Source: Globodera rostochiensis (taxonomy: Eukaryota; Nematoda; Chromadorea; Rhabditida; Heteroderidae). Taken from it: a DNA stretch of 64,000 nucleotides. The notes under the pieces were generated by a model. That model saw only the letters and a program-made list of their open reading frames with translations. It made no database searches and had not been told where the DNA came from. This document shows, one piece after another, positions 44,520 through 56,396 of the stretch. The stretch covers positions 3,172,142-3,236,141 of the forward strand of contig JAEVLN010000005.1 in NCBI GenBank assembly GCA_018350325.1, written 5' to 3'. The position numbers and the translations under genes were made by a program. Position 1 is the stretch's first letter; each line of letters starts with the position of its first letter.

Positions 44520-45380
44520 TTTTGTTTTTGTTTGTAGGGGCCACAAGCAAAATTGTGGGGACCCAAGCGAAAAATATAAAGAGCGGGCAAAAATTAAAGA
44601 AAACAAAACTGTTTTTTAACCAGGGTCACCGCTTTAGCAATTTAGTTGAAGCGCATTCGGATGCTTAATCTAATAAAAAAATTTTAAAAAGAAAACAGCC
44701 AGAAAAATCACAATTATTGACATTTCTTAAAATGTTTAAAATTTCAAAACTTTTATACCTGACGGCGCCGAGTAAAAATCTTCAAAGATAATAAGTTGCT
44801 TTTCAGTTCTGTTTAACCAAATTCAAATTTTAAAAAATCCCAACAAATTTGCGCGCTAAGACAAAAAAGTCATTTGCTTAATTTGAACCAGTTCAAAAAC
44901 TTTGGAATTGGTGGCATCGGCGTGGTGTACGAGATTAAACCGGTTTTTGAACCGAGGAACCCTTTTGGTCAACATTTTTGAAAAAAAAATTTTTATTCTA
45001 AAAATAGTATGAAAATAGGTATGTTATTTGACGCACTGATTACGAATTCGTCAATAGAAATTAAAAAATTGAGAATTTAAAGCGGTTTTGAAATTTTTGA
45101 AATTAAGGCAAAAACGACCTTTTAATTCAAACAAAAAGAATGCGTTTATGAAAACGCCATAATTTTGACAAACTAAGAATTTTACCAACGCTAAAATTTA
45201 ATTTCAGGCTGGGGGCTAGAGCTGTTTTCATACTTCTTAATCTGCAGGGATTTCAGGTTTTTAATTTTTTTGAATTTGTTTTTTTTTAAATTTATGCTTA
45301 TGTAGAAAATACCAACCGCCACAATCGGCGAAAGCCTTCATTAACATCAACAACAACACAAAATCGATCAATCGTTTTTT
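44520..45380. repeat. Flank repeated near 55760-56400 and 57760-57950
   Basis: Shared strings include GGACCCAAGCGAAAAA, AAACCGGTTTTTGAACC-type sequence, GACGCACTGATTACGAA and TTTCAGGCTGGGGGCTAGAG, in the same order as upstream of the stop of the gene at 57952. Nothing coding seen. Confidence 0.6.
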
Positions 45381-45387
45381 CCAATTT

Positions 45388-47546
45388 CTAAATGCCATCG
45401 GCAATATCGAATTTGAAGTTTGGCCCAAAGTTGGCTTTAATTTTGTCACCAGGGTGATACAACATAACGTGTGGAAACAAATCGGCCGCAGAATCGACAA
45501 ACAAATTGGCGGTGTCTGCAAAAACAAAATAAATAAATAACGCAAATTAATTAAATTACAAATTTTTTATTCTCACCCAAACGCTCCCCGTTTTTTGTGT
45601 AAATAATTTGGCGAGTTGCCAAATTGACGCCGCAGCCGACGACGTCGCCGACGCCAAACCGAGGCTTTCCAACGATGAATGGACGTCCATTGGCGGTGTG
45701 GGAGCATCCCTCGACCTCGTGGCCATAAAAAAAGCCAATGTTTTGGTATGAGTACGTGCCTCGGTAATCGACAACAGGCATTTGTTTTGCTCCAAGTCCG
45801 ATAGAAACCCAGCTAAATAATATAAAATAATATTCAAAAAGCACAGCAATTAAAGTTAATTACCCTTTTTTCTCTAAGACTTTCACTTCAAAGTAAACAA
45901 TGCCGCCTTTTGGAATTGCCCGTTCGGCAAACACAGCGCACCACTCTGAAAAGAGGGTCAATTCAAACAATTTTATGAACTCTACATAATCTAAATTAAA
46001 TCACTTTAACACAATAATATGTTCACCAAAATTAGTCTTTCCAATTTGCTGGACAATCAATCGTTCGGGCTCAAAGAGTGTCAGATCCCTGTGGCATACC
46101 TTGGAATCCCATCGAGTTTGTTGCGGGATTAGTCCTAAGGAAATATGATTTGTATTTTTTCAAATTTCTGAATAACATTTACTGTTGAAATTACCTTTTC
46201 CATTTATATTTAACACAGCAACCGTCTTCTGCAAGTCAGCAATGTTCGGTTGCTGTTGCTTCTGACACTCCTCCATCTTAGCATCGATGTTGTGTTGCTG
46301 TTGCTTCTGACACTCCTCCATCTTAGCATCGATGTTGTGTTGCTGTTGCTTCTGACACTCTTCCATCTTTGCATCGATGTTCTGTTGCTGTTGCTTCTGA
46401 CACTCCTTCATCTTTGCATCGATGTTGTGTTGCTGTTGCTTCTGACACTCCTCCATCTTTGCATCGATGTTCTGTTGCTGTTGCTTCTGACACTCCTCAA
46501 TCTTAGCATCGATGTTGTGTTGCTGTTGCTTCTGACACTCCTCCATCTTTGCATCGATGTTCTGTTGCTGTTGCTTCTGACACTCCTCCATCTTTGCATC
46601 GATGTTGTGTTGCTGTTGCTTCTGACACTCCTTCATCTTTGCATCGATGTTGTGTTGCTGTTGCTTCTGACACTCCTTCATCTTTGCATCGATGTTCTGT
46701 TGCAGTTGTTTCTGACAGTCCACCATCTTTGCAATCAGTTCTCCCTTCAGCTGATTCATTCTCTTTAATATATATTTCATTAAAATTTTTAAATAACATA
46801 TTTTGAAATAAACGGATAATGCATAAAAATCGAGTTGGCATTGGCGGCACTGAAATCTCATTTGGGATTGAAATTGGTCATGGTTTTTAAAAGTTTATAA
46901 ACTGAACATGGCATTGACATCAGACGACCGACCCCTTTAAACCCACCTGATCAATCGTTGCACTCAGAGCTTTTTGATCAGCTTCTTGTTGATTCAACAA
47001 TAGCTGATCATTGGAAGCTGAAATAGTTAAATAAATCATTTTATTTTGGGAACAAAAGATGGTTAATGCAGCACACTATCAAAAAAGAAAAGAATTTTTC
47101 CAAATTCAAACAATTTACCCGTCAGTTTTTCCGTCAACTCGTCGATGGTCTTCTGCTGCTGTTTGTGCTGATACTCCTCCATCTTTGTCTGCAGAGCCAT
47201 GTGAGCGTTTAGCAGTTTCTGATGTGCCAACTCGGCGCGAAGTACCTTCTGATTCAATTGACAAGAAAAAAATGAAATGTTTTTTGTTAGAAAATATTCA
47301 CATTTTCGTGCTCGAGTTCAATTTGTTCAAGGTTTTTGCCGTAATTCATCGTTTGTTGGCGTTCCAATTGAGCAATTCTGGCACGCAAAAGACGCACTTC
47401 TTCAGATTGGTCCCAATTAGTGAAAGTTGGCCCCAAATTTTCTGAAAACATTGGCAATTAAAAGGATTTTAATTAAATAAATCGTTTTTCTTACCCTGAT
47501 TAGCTGCCATGTGCCCTCCATGGGTTGAATTGGTCGGAATGAACAT
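45388..47546 (-). CDS. Coiled-coil repeat + SPRY domain protein (504 aa)
   Basis: Nine exons in phase: 47495-47546, 47302-47441, 47119-47248, 46947-47017, 46195-46762, 46027-46134, 45864-45945, 45577-45812 and 45388-45515. Starts [17 protein letters not shown], no signal peptide. Residues ~18-131 are helical and charged ([31 protein letters not shown]). Exon 5 (residues ~132-320) carries about eleven 15-residue units of the type [15 protein letters not shown], then [20 protein letters not shown] follows from RWDSKVCH through GVGDVVGCG and [11 protein letters not shown] to [19 protein letters not shown]. The long coil would favour multimers, with SPRY as the binding head. The closest relative, at 57952, has only one unit. 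Confidence 0.85.
46226..46735 (-). repeat. 45-bp coding minisatellite, about eleven units
   Basis: Each + strand unit is CACTCCTCCATCTTWGCATC plus GATGTTSTGTTGCTGTTGCTTCTGA. Variation is mainly at three positions: K/E after M, Q/H before N, and the C/T third base. The 45-bp length keeps frame and heptad-like spacing of M, C and I. It expands the coiled coil in the gene at 45388; the paralogue at 57952 has a single unit in the matching exon. Confidence 0.95.
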
Positions 47547-47632
47547 TTTTATTTAGAACAAAATTCTAAAATTTATTTATTTTAAGGTGGAGCCCTCCCC
47601 GAGTTAACAGTTTTAAATGACTAGGTACATAT

Positions 47633-48856
47633 CAGTGTTTTCCTGTTCCAAGGATTTTGAACCTGTTCCTGTTCTGTTCTCAAATTTAGAACAGCCTATC
47701 TGTTCTGTTCCTGTTCTGTTCCGACCTCGAGAACAGAACAGGAACAGAACAGGAACAGAACAGAGTAAACTGTTCTTAGACTGTTCCAAATTAAAAATTT
47801 TCCGAGTGAAATTCAGTCTGAAATTTTAATTGATGATTCATTGGGCAAAGTGTTCATCATTTGCTAGTGATGCTCGAGACCTAAATTTACCGAGACTTGA
47901 CCCCGAGACTCGAGAATTGACTTCCAAAAATCCGAGACTTTTACCATTTAGATTCAAAATAGGTTTGCTCCCGAACCCTTGGGGTTGGGAAAATTGTATG
48001 TCAGGGAAGGTCGGGGGGGGGGGGGGGGTTGGCCATGTCGGGGGTCCGGGACGACCCTATTTTGAGAATGGGGAGCAACTCCAGTGAAAAAATTATATAC
48101 TTTTTTGAGACTTCTGTTTTCTTATTTTGGGGCTCGGGGAGCAATCCTAGTTAAAATTAAATAATTTTTTTAGAAAATTCTGCTTTACTTCAGGGGGAGT
48201 CGGCGGTGGCGAAAGGCGCCGCCGAGAAAATTTTGAATTTTTGATTCAATTTGTTAAAGGATTTGCAACCATTTTTTGAAGCTTTTTAGAATGGGAGGGG
48301 CCCGGGTTGACGATTTTTTGAGAGTTTTTTAAATAATTGGTCTTTTTTTAAAAGTTAGAAAACAAAAAGCCCCCTCCCCCTTATGATTTTTTCTCAATTT
48401 AAAGAAAAATAAATAATATCTATGCCTTCAAAAAATAAAAATCTAAAATATTTTTAAAATTACCATCAAAGTTCATATAAAGAGAGAAAAAAAATCATTT
48501 ACACCGTCGGAGGTTCGAAGTTTCGAACCCACAGCCCCAGGCATCACTCAACATTATACGAAAAAAATTAAATAAAAAGAATAAAAAAGATTTTCACTAA
48601 GGAAAGTTGAATCTTAGACAAAATTGAATCGCTTCACTCAGTTTATCCACTGCGCCACGTGAGATCATAATGAATAGTTGGAAAATTTTAAATATATTAC
48701 TCAATAAAAGTTCAATTCTTCAATTTTTACCCTGTTCTAGCTTGGCCTGTTCTGTTCCTGTTCCAAGGATTTTGAATCTGTTCCTGTTCCTGTGCTGTTC
48801 TAAATTCTAGAATAGAACAGGAACAGAACAGGCCAAGCTGGAACAGGAAAACACTG
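47633..48856. mobile_element. 1.2-kb hAT-like element with perfect 8-bp duplication and empty site
   Basis: CAGTGTTTTCCTGTTCCAAG to CTGGAACAGGAAAACACTG, flanked by GTACATAT at 47625-47632 and 48857-48864. The uninterrupted site is seen in the paralogous flank at about 59806 (AGGTACATATTTATAGACTG). Inside are subterminal CTGTTCTGTTC repeats, a GC hairpin (48190-48260) and a degenerate tRNA-like stretch with A-box (GGCGCAGTGG) and B-box-like GGGTTCGAAAC on the minus strand (48505-48665). Confidence 0.9.
48505..48665 (-). repeat. Degenerate tRNA-like sequence with expanded middle
   Basis: On the minus strand an A-box-like TGGCGCAGTGGATAAAC (about 48655) is followed ~130 bp later by GGGTTCGAAAC (about 48525). 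That spacing is too long for a tRNA, so this is a decayed or split tRNA-derived head inside the 47633-48856 element. Confidence 0.4.
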
Positions 48857-49796
48857 GTACATATTTATAGACTGACTGAAAGTTAGGATGTTCTTATAAA
48901 TTGAAAGGATTTTTGCGGTGGGCAAAAAGTTGACCTGAAAAAGGGGGGGCATTCACTTTTGGTAATTAATCTCTTTTTATTATATAAATTTGAATGTTAT
49001 ATTTGCTCTAAGCAAAATGTTGACCCTGAGAATTTGAATGGAATTTCAAAAGACTAAATTGTTTTTTCACGCTTTAAGGGAAAATGTTGACTTGAAAAAG
49101 GGGGGGCATTCACTTTTGGGGGGAATTAATCTCTTTTTATTATCAATAAATTTGAATTGTTTATTTGCCCCCAGCAAAATGTTGACCCCGCGAATTGTGA
49201 GAAAGAAAATTCAAAATGAACTGGACGGAGCATTTAAAATCCTCTCTTTTTTTTAAATTAACACAATTTTTAGCGTTGGAAAAATGCTTAGTTTGGACGC
49301 TTTTCATAGACGCATTCTTTTTGTTTGAGTCCAATTCAAAATAAATTATTTAATGAAAAATGAAAGGCTATTTTAATTTAAAATATTTAAAAATTTATAT
49401 ATTCATTTGTGCACATCGAATAAATATATTTAACCATTTTGCGATGGAATAAAAAGATATGAATGATCATTTTTGCTCACAAAATTTTATGCAATGAGCA
49501 AAAACATTTCTGATTGGTGCTTTTGCTGAATTGGATGTGCTTTTAGTGTATATGATTCATTGGTAATATGGGAAAAGCACTGAAAGATAACCATTTATGA
49601 TAATGGTTTCACTAAAAAAAATACAAAAAACCCAGACCAAGAAAATCCAGGTCGTCTGGAGCCCCCCCCCCCCCCGTTGGATCTGGATTCATGATCCAAG
49701 TCTGGCTCTAGTTTTAATATTCTTCTTCAATTTTACCGAAAAGTAAATTTATTTATCGAGCAAATTTGCAAAATGACAACAACACATCAAATGCCC

Positions 49797-51577
49797 TCAT
49801 TTTTCAATTTCTAATTGGAAATTGGGGCCAAAATTTGCTTCAATTTTGGTGCCAGTCCAGCCCAACGAAACGCACGGAAACAAATCGGCGGCGGGAGAAT
49901 CGACAAGAAAACCGGCGGTGTCTGCAAACCCAAAAAGATTTTTTTGGAAATTTTGAATTCGCGCCCCGGGGCTCCCGAATTGGTTGAACGGGAGGGAGGT
50001 CAGAGATTCGCCCCCGTCCGTAACCAAAAAATGGCTTTGTTTAAAATTGAATTGCCCAAAATTTTTATTCGTTCTCACGCAAACGCTCGCCGTTTTTTGT
50101 ATAAATAATTTGGCGTGTTGCCAAATTGAGGCCGCAGCCGACGACGTCGCCGACGCCAAATTTGGGTATTCCTTTGAAGATGAAAGGACGTCCATCGGCG
50201 GCGTGGGAACATCCCTCGGCCTCGTGACCCATTAAAAAGCCAACGCTTCCATATGCGTAAGTGCCTTCATCATGTCCAACAAATGCGTCCAATGGCATTC
50301 GTTTGATCGCAAGTCCAATGGAAATAAAGCTAAATATAAAAAGCACAACAAATGTTTTTCAATATTTATAAATTACCTTTGTTCCCATGTCTGCTCTAAG
50401 ATTTTAACTTCGAAGTAAGGATTTTTCGACATTGGTTTTTCAGCGCGGACAGAGCCCCACCCTGAAAATTGAGTTATTTAGGGTGTGTCATTAGTTTTTG
50501 CACTGTTTATTTTTTTGAAAAATTTATTTTAATTCAACAAAATATAATCAAGCCTCATAATTTCCACTATTATGATCGATAAAATGTTGCCTTTTTTCTG
50601 GATATATTTTTTGTGCCCTGTCTTTTGAATAGAGCTGAGCCGTGAGCCAAAAACCAAATTGTGCTTTTTTTGAACCTGGTCTGTTTGGGACTCAATTTTT
50701 CGTTTACAATCTAATATTAGCGGTAATTGAAGTTTTGGATAGCGAGAACATAGATAGATGGGAGAAGCCTCATGCAAAATTTGAGGTTTATTTCTCCACC
50801 CATTCATTTTTATGAAACTCCAAAGTTTGCTCCAGCAGAAATTTTTGGGCAAAAATGGGCACATTTTTGGCAATAAATGCCGTAGAAAATTGTTTGCTGA
50901 ACCAAAATTCTTTAATTTTTACATACTTGATAAGCAATGTTTAAGCTCCCAAAAAACATCTTAAAAATGGGTCTGATCAGCCTCAAATTTTTTCAAATTA
51001 AAAAAAAAGTGCAAAAACTTATGACACACCCTAAATAATACAAAAATTGTCCAACCCTTTACAAAAACATCAAATCACTTTAAAAGAAAATAATATTTAC
51101 CCAAATTAGCCTCTCCAATACGCTGGGCAATCAATCGATTGGGCCCAATGAGCACTAGGCGGTCGTGGCATACCGTGGGATCCCATCGATTCTGTTTAAA
51201 AGGTAAAGGAAAATGTTGGCATTTTTGTAACGGGGGGGGGGGGGGGGGTCGACAACATTTTAATACAAAACCATAGTCAAAATATATTTTTTTAAATTTG
51301 GACCTTCTTCTGTTTTCGGACGAGCGCAACACAATTTATGGCGATTGGAATGCACAGCAAAAGCATTCGGCGGCCATGCTGAAAGGGCAACGCCGAAATT
51401 ACCTGAAATTGGACAATATTTACAAGAAAAAAAGACATTTAAATTAGGAAATTTTGTTAAAAAAACGATTTTTTTCATCCATTTTTGGATTGGTTATGGT
51501 GGCATTTAAAAACGGCACACCTCACACTTCAATTCCAACGGTAAACGCCGACGTCGTTGCATTTGCATGTTCGCCAT
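49797..51577 (-). CDS. F-box-like leader + SPRY domain protein (235 aa)
   Basis: Exons 51521-51577, 51304-51402, 51101-51191, 50377-50461, 50079-50329 and 49797-49921, all in phase. The leader [20 protein letters not shown] and [16 protein letters not shown] match the 41601 paralogue. SPRY runs from NRWDPTVCH through [10 protein letters not shown] and [10 protein letters not shown] to [10 protein letters not shown]. Oddities: the fifth donor is C|GTGAG, so the usual Asp at the last joint becomes His; the end reads QLEIEK-stop instead of NISEEI/NIADGI. No signal peptide. Intron 3 contains the same Tc1-like element as 41601. Confidence 0.8.
50479..51033. mobile_element. Tc1/mariner-like element, copy shared by descent with 42291-42846
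   Basis: Same TAGGGTGTGTCA ends and TA borders at the same position of the same SPRY intron. Here the two minus reading frames of the other copy are joined in one 114-codon frame ([10 protein letters not shown], then [13 protein letters not shown]), which argues for a once-coding element. The copy arrived with the segmental duplication, not by new transposition. Confidence 0.7.
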
Positions 51578-52820
51578 AAAATACCAAAATTGAATAATTT
51601 TGTATCGCTTTAAAAAATTTTAAATTTTTAATCGTTTCACTAACATTTGATTCAGATTATACATACCAGGGGTGGGCAAAATCGAAAAATAAAACCCGAA
51701 ATTTTCGAAACCCAAAAATCCGAAACGATTTAAAGCCCAAAACCCCAAAAATCCCGAAATTTTTTCAACGGAAATGTTAAAGGATTTGCAACCAAAATTT
51801 TTTCCGGAGGAGTCCGGCGGTGCTAGCTGACCCTTAAAATTTAAACTGTACTTACCTATTTAAAGTGGGAGCCCTCCCCGATTTAATCGTTATGAATTAA
51901 TTTTATTGAGAGCGTTTTTTTAAATAATAAATGTTTTAACCGTTTTAAATGAATTTACATATTTATAGACTGACTGAAAGTTGGGATTATCTTATAAATA
52001 TTTGAATGGATTTTTGCGGTGGGAAAATGTTGACTTGAAAAAGGGGGGCATTCACTTTTGGTAATTAATCTCTTTTTATTATATAAATTTGAATGTTATA
52101 TTTGCTCTAAACAAAATGTTGACCCTGAGAATTTGAATGGAATTTCAAAAGACTAAACTGTTTTTTCACGCTTTAAACCTTTTTTTATGTTTACAATTAA
52201 TAGGGTGTAACAATTAGTGATACACGAGAGTCTCCGTCTCGAGTATCGACTCGAGAAAAGTCTCGGGTTTTGTGGGTCTCGGTCTCGAGTATTGGGAATT
52301 TTGGGTCTTGTGCACCATTAGACAATTTCACGTGGGATTTTTAGGGATGTGGCCCCTAGGGCTGTTCGAGAGTGTCGGTGATTTCTTCTTTATATGAAAT
52401 TGAATTCAAAGGAATCGTTCCAAATGCTGTTTTTTGTCTACATTTTGGTTTATTAGGCTTCTAATTTTGGCTCAACGTTTTTATTGCATTGGGTTTTGAA
52501 ATTCTCATAATTTGAAGAGTATTCAAATGAGAAAATTTAGAAAATTCTTTAATTAAAATTAGTTCAGCCCACAGTTTAGGAGTGGTTTTATTACACCGTA
52601 ACCATTAAATTTCCTTTCTCACAATTCTGGGTTTTTTTATAAATTTAGTGGGATTCGGACCGGAAACGAGTAAACCGTTACTGAATTTGAACACACCAAA
52701 GCAAATTTTACAAAAAAACCCCAAAAAATATTGACAAATTCAAAAACAAAATGAAATGATAAAACGACTGTAATCGACAACAACACATCAAATGTCCTCA
52801 TTTTTAAGTTTCTAAATCTC
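51480..52820. repeat. Segmental duplication, near-identical to 53890-55260
   Basis: From the SPRY first-exon region through the flank unit and TTTATTAGGCTTCTAATTTT to the SPRY 3' end, the two blocks agree almost base for base with small indels (for example ATTAGACAATTTCACG against AATTTGACAATTTCACG). Recent tandem duplication. The 43320-44400 block is a more distant third copy. Confidence 0.85.
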
Positions 52821-53991
52821 ATCGGTTAATGTTCCATTGGAAATTGGGGCCAAAATTCACATCAATTTTGGCGCCAGGCCTGCCCAACGTAACGCATGGA
52901 AACAAATCGGCGGCGGGAGAATCGACAAGCAAACGGTCAGTGTCTGCAAAAATAATAAATATTAAAGCCGGTTTGCCCCCCCCCCCCCCCTCTTTTAGTC
53001 TATAAAAGTTGGACGGAAATAATTCCAAAACCCTTCAATTATGTCCACGAATTTTTATTCTTTCTGACCCAAACGCTCGCCGTTTTTTGTGTAAATTATT
53101 TGGCGAGTTTTCAAATTGACGCCGCATCCGACGACATCGCCGACGCCAAACGGAGGCTTTCCACCGATGAGAGGCCGTCCATTGAAGAGGTGGGAACATA
53201 CCTCGACCGCGTGACCCCAAAATGTGCCATAGTTTGCATATGCGTAAGTGCCTTCGTCACGTCCAACCCATTTGTCCAATGGCATTTGTTTGGTCGCAAG
53301 TCCAATGGAAATAAAACTAAATATAATAATAATATTTTAAAGCACAGCAAATGTTTTATAATATTTATAAATTATTACCCTTTTTTCTCTACGACTTTCA
53401 CTTCGAAGTAAGGATTTTTCGCCATTGGCTTTTCAGCGCGGACAGAGCCCCACCCTGAAAAATCAAAAATTGTCTAAACTCTTTACATAAACAATCAAAT
53501 CATTTAAGCACAAATAATATTTACCCCAATTAGCCTCTCCATTAAGTTGGACAACCAATCGATCGGGCTCAGAGAGCGCAAGTTTGTAGTGACATGCCGT
53601 GGAATCCCATCGATTCTGTTTGAAAGGGAAAGGAAAATGTTGGCATTTCTGTAACGGGGGGGGGCTGTCAACATTTTTATGCAAAACCATAGTCAAAATA
53701 TATTTTTTTAAATTTGGACCTTTTTCTGTTTTCGGACGAGCGCAATACAATTTTTGGCGATTGGATTGCCCAGCAAAAGCATTCGTCGGCCATGCTGAAA
53801 GGGCAACGCCGAAATTACCTGAAATCGGACAATATTTAAACACAAAAACATTTAAAAATTAAGAATTTGTGAAAAAAATTGGATTTTTTCATCCATTTTT
53901 GGCTTGGGTATGGTGGCATCTAAAAACGGCACACCTCACACTTCAATTCCAACGGTAAACGCCGACGTCGTTGCATTTGCATGTTCGCCAT
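52819..53991 (-). CDS. F-box-like leader + SPRY domain protein (231 aa)
   Basis: Exons 53935-53991, 53720-53818, 53525-53615, 53379-53454, 53069-53316 and 52819-52943, all in phase. The leader is [20 protein letters not shown], then [23 protein letters not shown] runs from [18 protein letters not shown] through [29 protein letters not shown] and [11 protein letters not shown] to [20 protein letters not shown]. The shortest, most compact copy: intron 3 lacks the Tc1-like element and so shows the empty site. No signal peptide. Confidence 0.8.
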
Positions 53992-55244
53992 AAAATACCA
54001 AAATTGAATAATTTTGTATCGCTTTAAAAAATTTTAAATTTTTAATCGTTTCACTAACATTTGATTCAGATTATACATACCAGGGGTGGGCAAAATCGAA
54101 AAATAAAACCCGAAATTTTCGAAACCCAAAAATCCGAAACGATTTAAAGCCCAAAACCCCAAAAATCCCGAAATTTTTTCAACGGAAATGTTAAAGGATT
54201 TGCAACCAAAATTTTTTCCGGAGGAGTCCGGCGGTGCTAGCTGACCCTTAAAATTTAAACTGTACTTACCTATTTAAAGTGGGAGCCCTCCCCGATTTAA
54301 TCGTTATGAATTAATTTTATTGAGAGCGTTTTTTTAAATAATAAATGTTTTAACCGTTTTAAATGAATTTACATATTTATAGACTGACTGAAAGTTGGGA
54401 TTATCTTATAAATATTTGAATGGATTTTTGCGGTGGGAAAATGTTGACTTGAAAAAGGGGGGGCATTCACTTTTGGTAATTAATCTCTTTTTATTATATA
54501 AATTTGAATGTTATATTTGCTCTAAGCAAAATGTTGACCCTGAGAATTTGAATGGAATTTCAAAAGACTAAACTGTTTTTTCACGCTTTAAACCTTTTTT
54601 TATGTTTACAATTAATAGGGTGTAACAATTAGTGATACACGAGAGTCTCCGTCTCGAGTATCGACTCGAGAAAAGTCTCGGGTTTTGTGGGTCTCGGTCT
54701 CGAGTATTGGGAATTTTGGGTCTTGTGCACAATTTGACAATTTCACGTGGGATTTTTAGGGATGTGGCCCCTAGGGCTGTTCGAGAGTGTCGGTGATTTC
54801 TTCTTTATATGAAATTGAATTCAAAGGAATCGTTCCAAATGCTGTTTTTTGTCTATATTTTGGTTTATTAGGCTTCTAATTTTGGCTCAACGTTTTTATT
54901 GCATTGAGTTTTGAAATTCTCATAAGCTTTTTGTAGAGTATTCAAATGAGAAAATTTTAGAGAATTTTTTAATTAAAATTAATTCAGCCCACAGTTTAGG
55001 AGGGGTTTATTACACCGTAACTTTTTTGAATTTCTTTTCTCACAATTCCGGGTCAACAGCTTTTTTTAATTTAATGAGATTCGGACCGGAAGCGAGTAAA
55101 CCGTTACTGAATTTGAACACACTAAAGCAAATTTTACAAAAAAACCCCAAAAAATATTGACAAATTCAAAAACAAAATGAAATGATAAAACGACTGTAAT
55201 CGACAACAACACATCAAATGTCCTCATTTTTAAGTTTCTAAATC

Positions 55245-55305
55245 TCATCGGTTAATGTTCCATTGTAAATTGGGGCCAAAATTCGTTTCAATTTTGGTGC
55301 CAGGC
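55245..55305 (-). pseudogene. Truncated last exon of a SPRY gene
   Basis: Reads PGTKIETNFGPNLQWNINR-stop, matching the end of the gene at 52819. Homology stops abruptly at ~55305, where galectin-like intron and exon sequence begins. It is the residue of a fourth tandem copy cut by a rearrangement. Confidence 0.75.
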
Positions 55306-55344
55306 TATTTAATTTAAAATACAAAAATTATTTAATTTTCTTAC

Positions 55345-55494
55345 GCGACGATTCATCGAATTTCGCTTCATTAGAAAACATAATTTCAAAGTATTGATTG
55401 GCGAGTAATTGGAAACGGAATAAAAATGTCGAATTTTTCAGAAGTCCGCCAATTATTTCTTGAAGAGACCGAGGCGCCGGTGGAGTTTCAAAAA
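55345..55494 (-). pseudogene. Orphan galectin-like exon, duplicate of 37032-37191
   Basis: Near-identical to the galectin-like exon 37032-37191, including the GTAAG donor: FETPPAPRSL, IIGGLLKNSTFLFRFQLLAN, then FEIMFSNEAKFDESS. One small deletion (the KP of the original) still leaves it open. Flanking intron bases on the donor side are also shared, so the copy was moved as DNA, not cDNA. No partner exons adjoin; it lies between a SPRY fragment and SPRY 3' flank. Confidence 0.8.
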
Positions 55495-55664
55495 GTATTA
55501 TCAATTCATTTTGTTTTTGAATTTGTCAATATTTTTTGGGGGGTTTTTTTTTTGTAAAATTTGCTTTGGTGTGTTCAAATTCAGTAACGGTTTACTCGCA
55601 TCCGGTCCGAATCCCACTAAATTTATAAAAAAACTGTTGACCCAGAATTGTGAGAAAGGAAATT

Positions 55665-55746
55665 CAAAGGTTACAGTGTAATACAGCAGATAGTCTGCAT
55701 ATAGATCATCTTTTTCAACTGATCCAATTGTTCCGTTTTTCTTGTT
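55665..55746 (-). pseudogene. Second copy of the orphan terminal exon at 44410
   Basis: NKKNGTIGSVEKDDLYADYL, then LYYTVTFE, after an AAAATCAG acceptor. Here the stop is lost and the frame runs on into flank. Marks the same duplicated block as 44410-44505. Confidence 0.5.
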
Positions 55747-56396
55747 CTGATTTTAAAATTTTGTTTTTGTTTGGAGTGGCCACAAACAAAATTGTGGGGA
55801 CCCAAGCGAAAAAGATAAAGAGCGGGCAAAAATTAAAGAAGACGAAAGCATTTGGATGCTTAATCTAATAATAAATTTTAAAAAGAAAACAGACAGAAAA
55901 ATTACATTTATTGACAATTTCTTTAAAAAATAAGAAAAGACATGAAAGCAAAGGTGCTTTTCTGTTTTGTTCATACAAATTCAAATTTTAAATTAATCTC
56001 AACAAATTTGCGCGCGGAGACAAAAAAGTCATCATTTGCTTAATTTCAACCGGTTCAAAAACATTCTGACAATATTTTTTTGTTACTACGCCTTTAAACC
56101 GGTTACAATTTTTGAAAAACCATAGGGGGGGGTGTACCCTTTTAGTCAACATTTTTGAAAAAATTTTTAATTCTAAAAATAGTATGAAAATATGTTATTT
56201 GACGCACTGATTACGAAGAATTCGTCAATAGGAATTAAAAATTGAGAAAAAAGCGGTTTTTGAAATTTTTTAAAATTAAGGCAAAAACGACTTTTTAATT
56301 CAATCAAAAAGAATGCGTCTATGAAAAGCGTCAAAATTTTGACAAAACTAAGAATTTTGCCGACGCTAAAAATTACGTTAATTTTTTGCACAAAAG

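Noticed and set aside
46250..46768. 172-codon Leu-rich + strand frame
   Set aside because: It is the antisense of the 45-bp coding minisatellite of the gene at 45388, whose minus frame splices correctly into SPRY.
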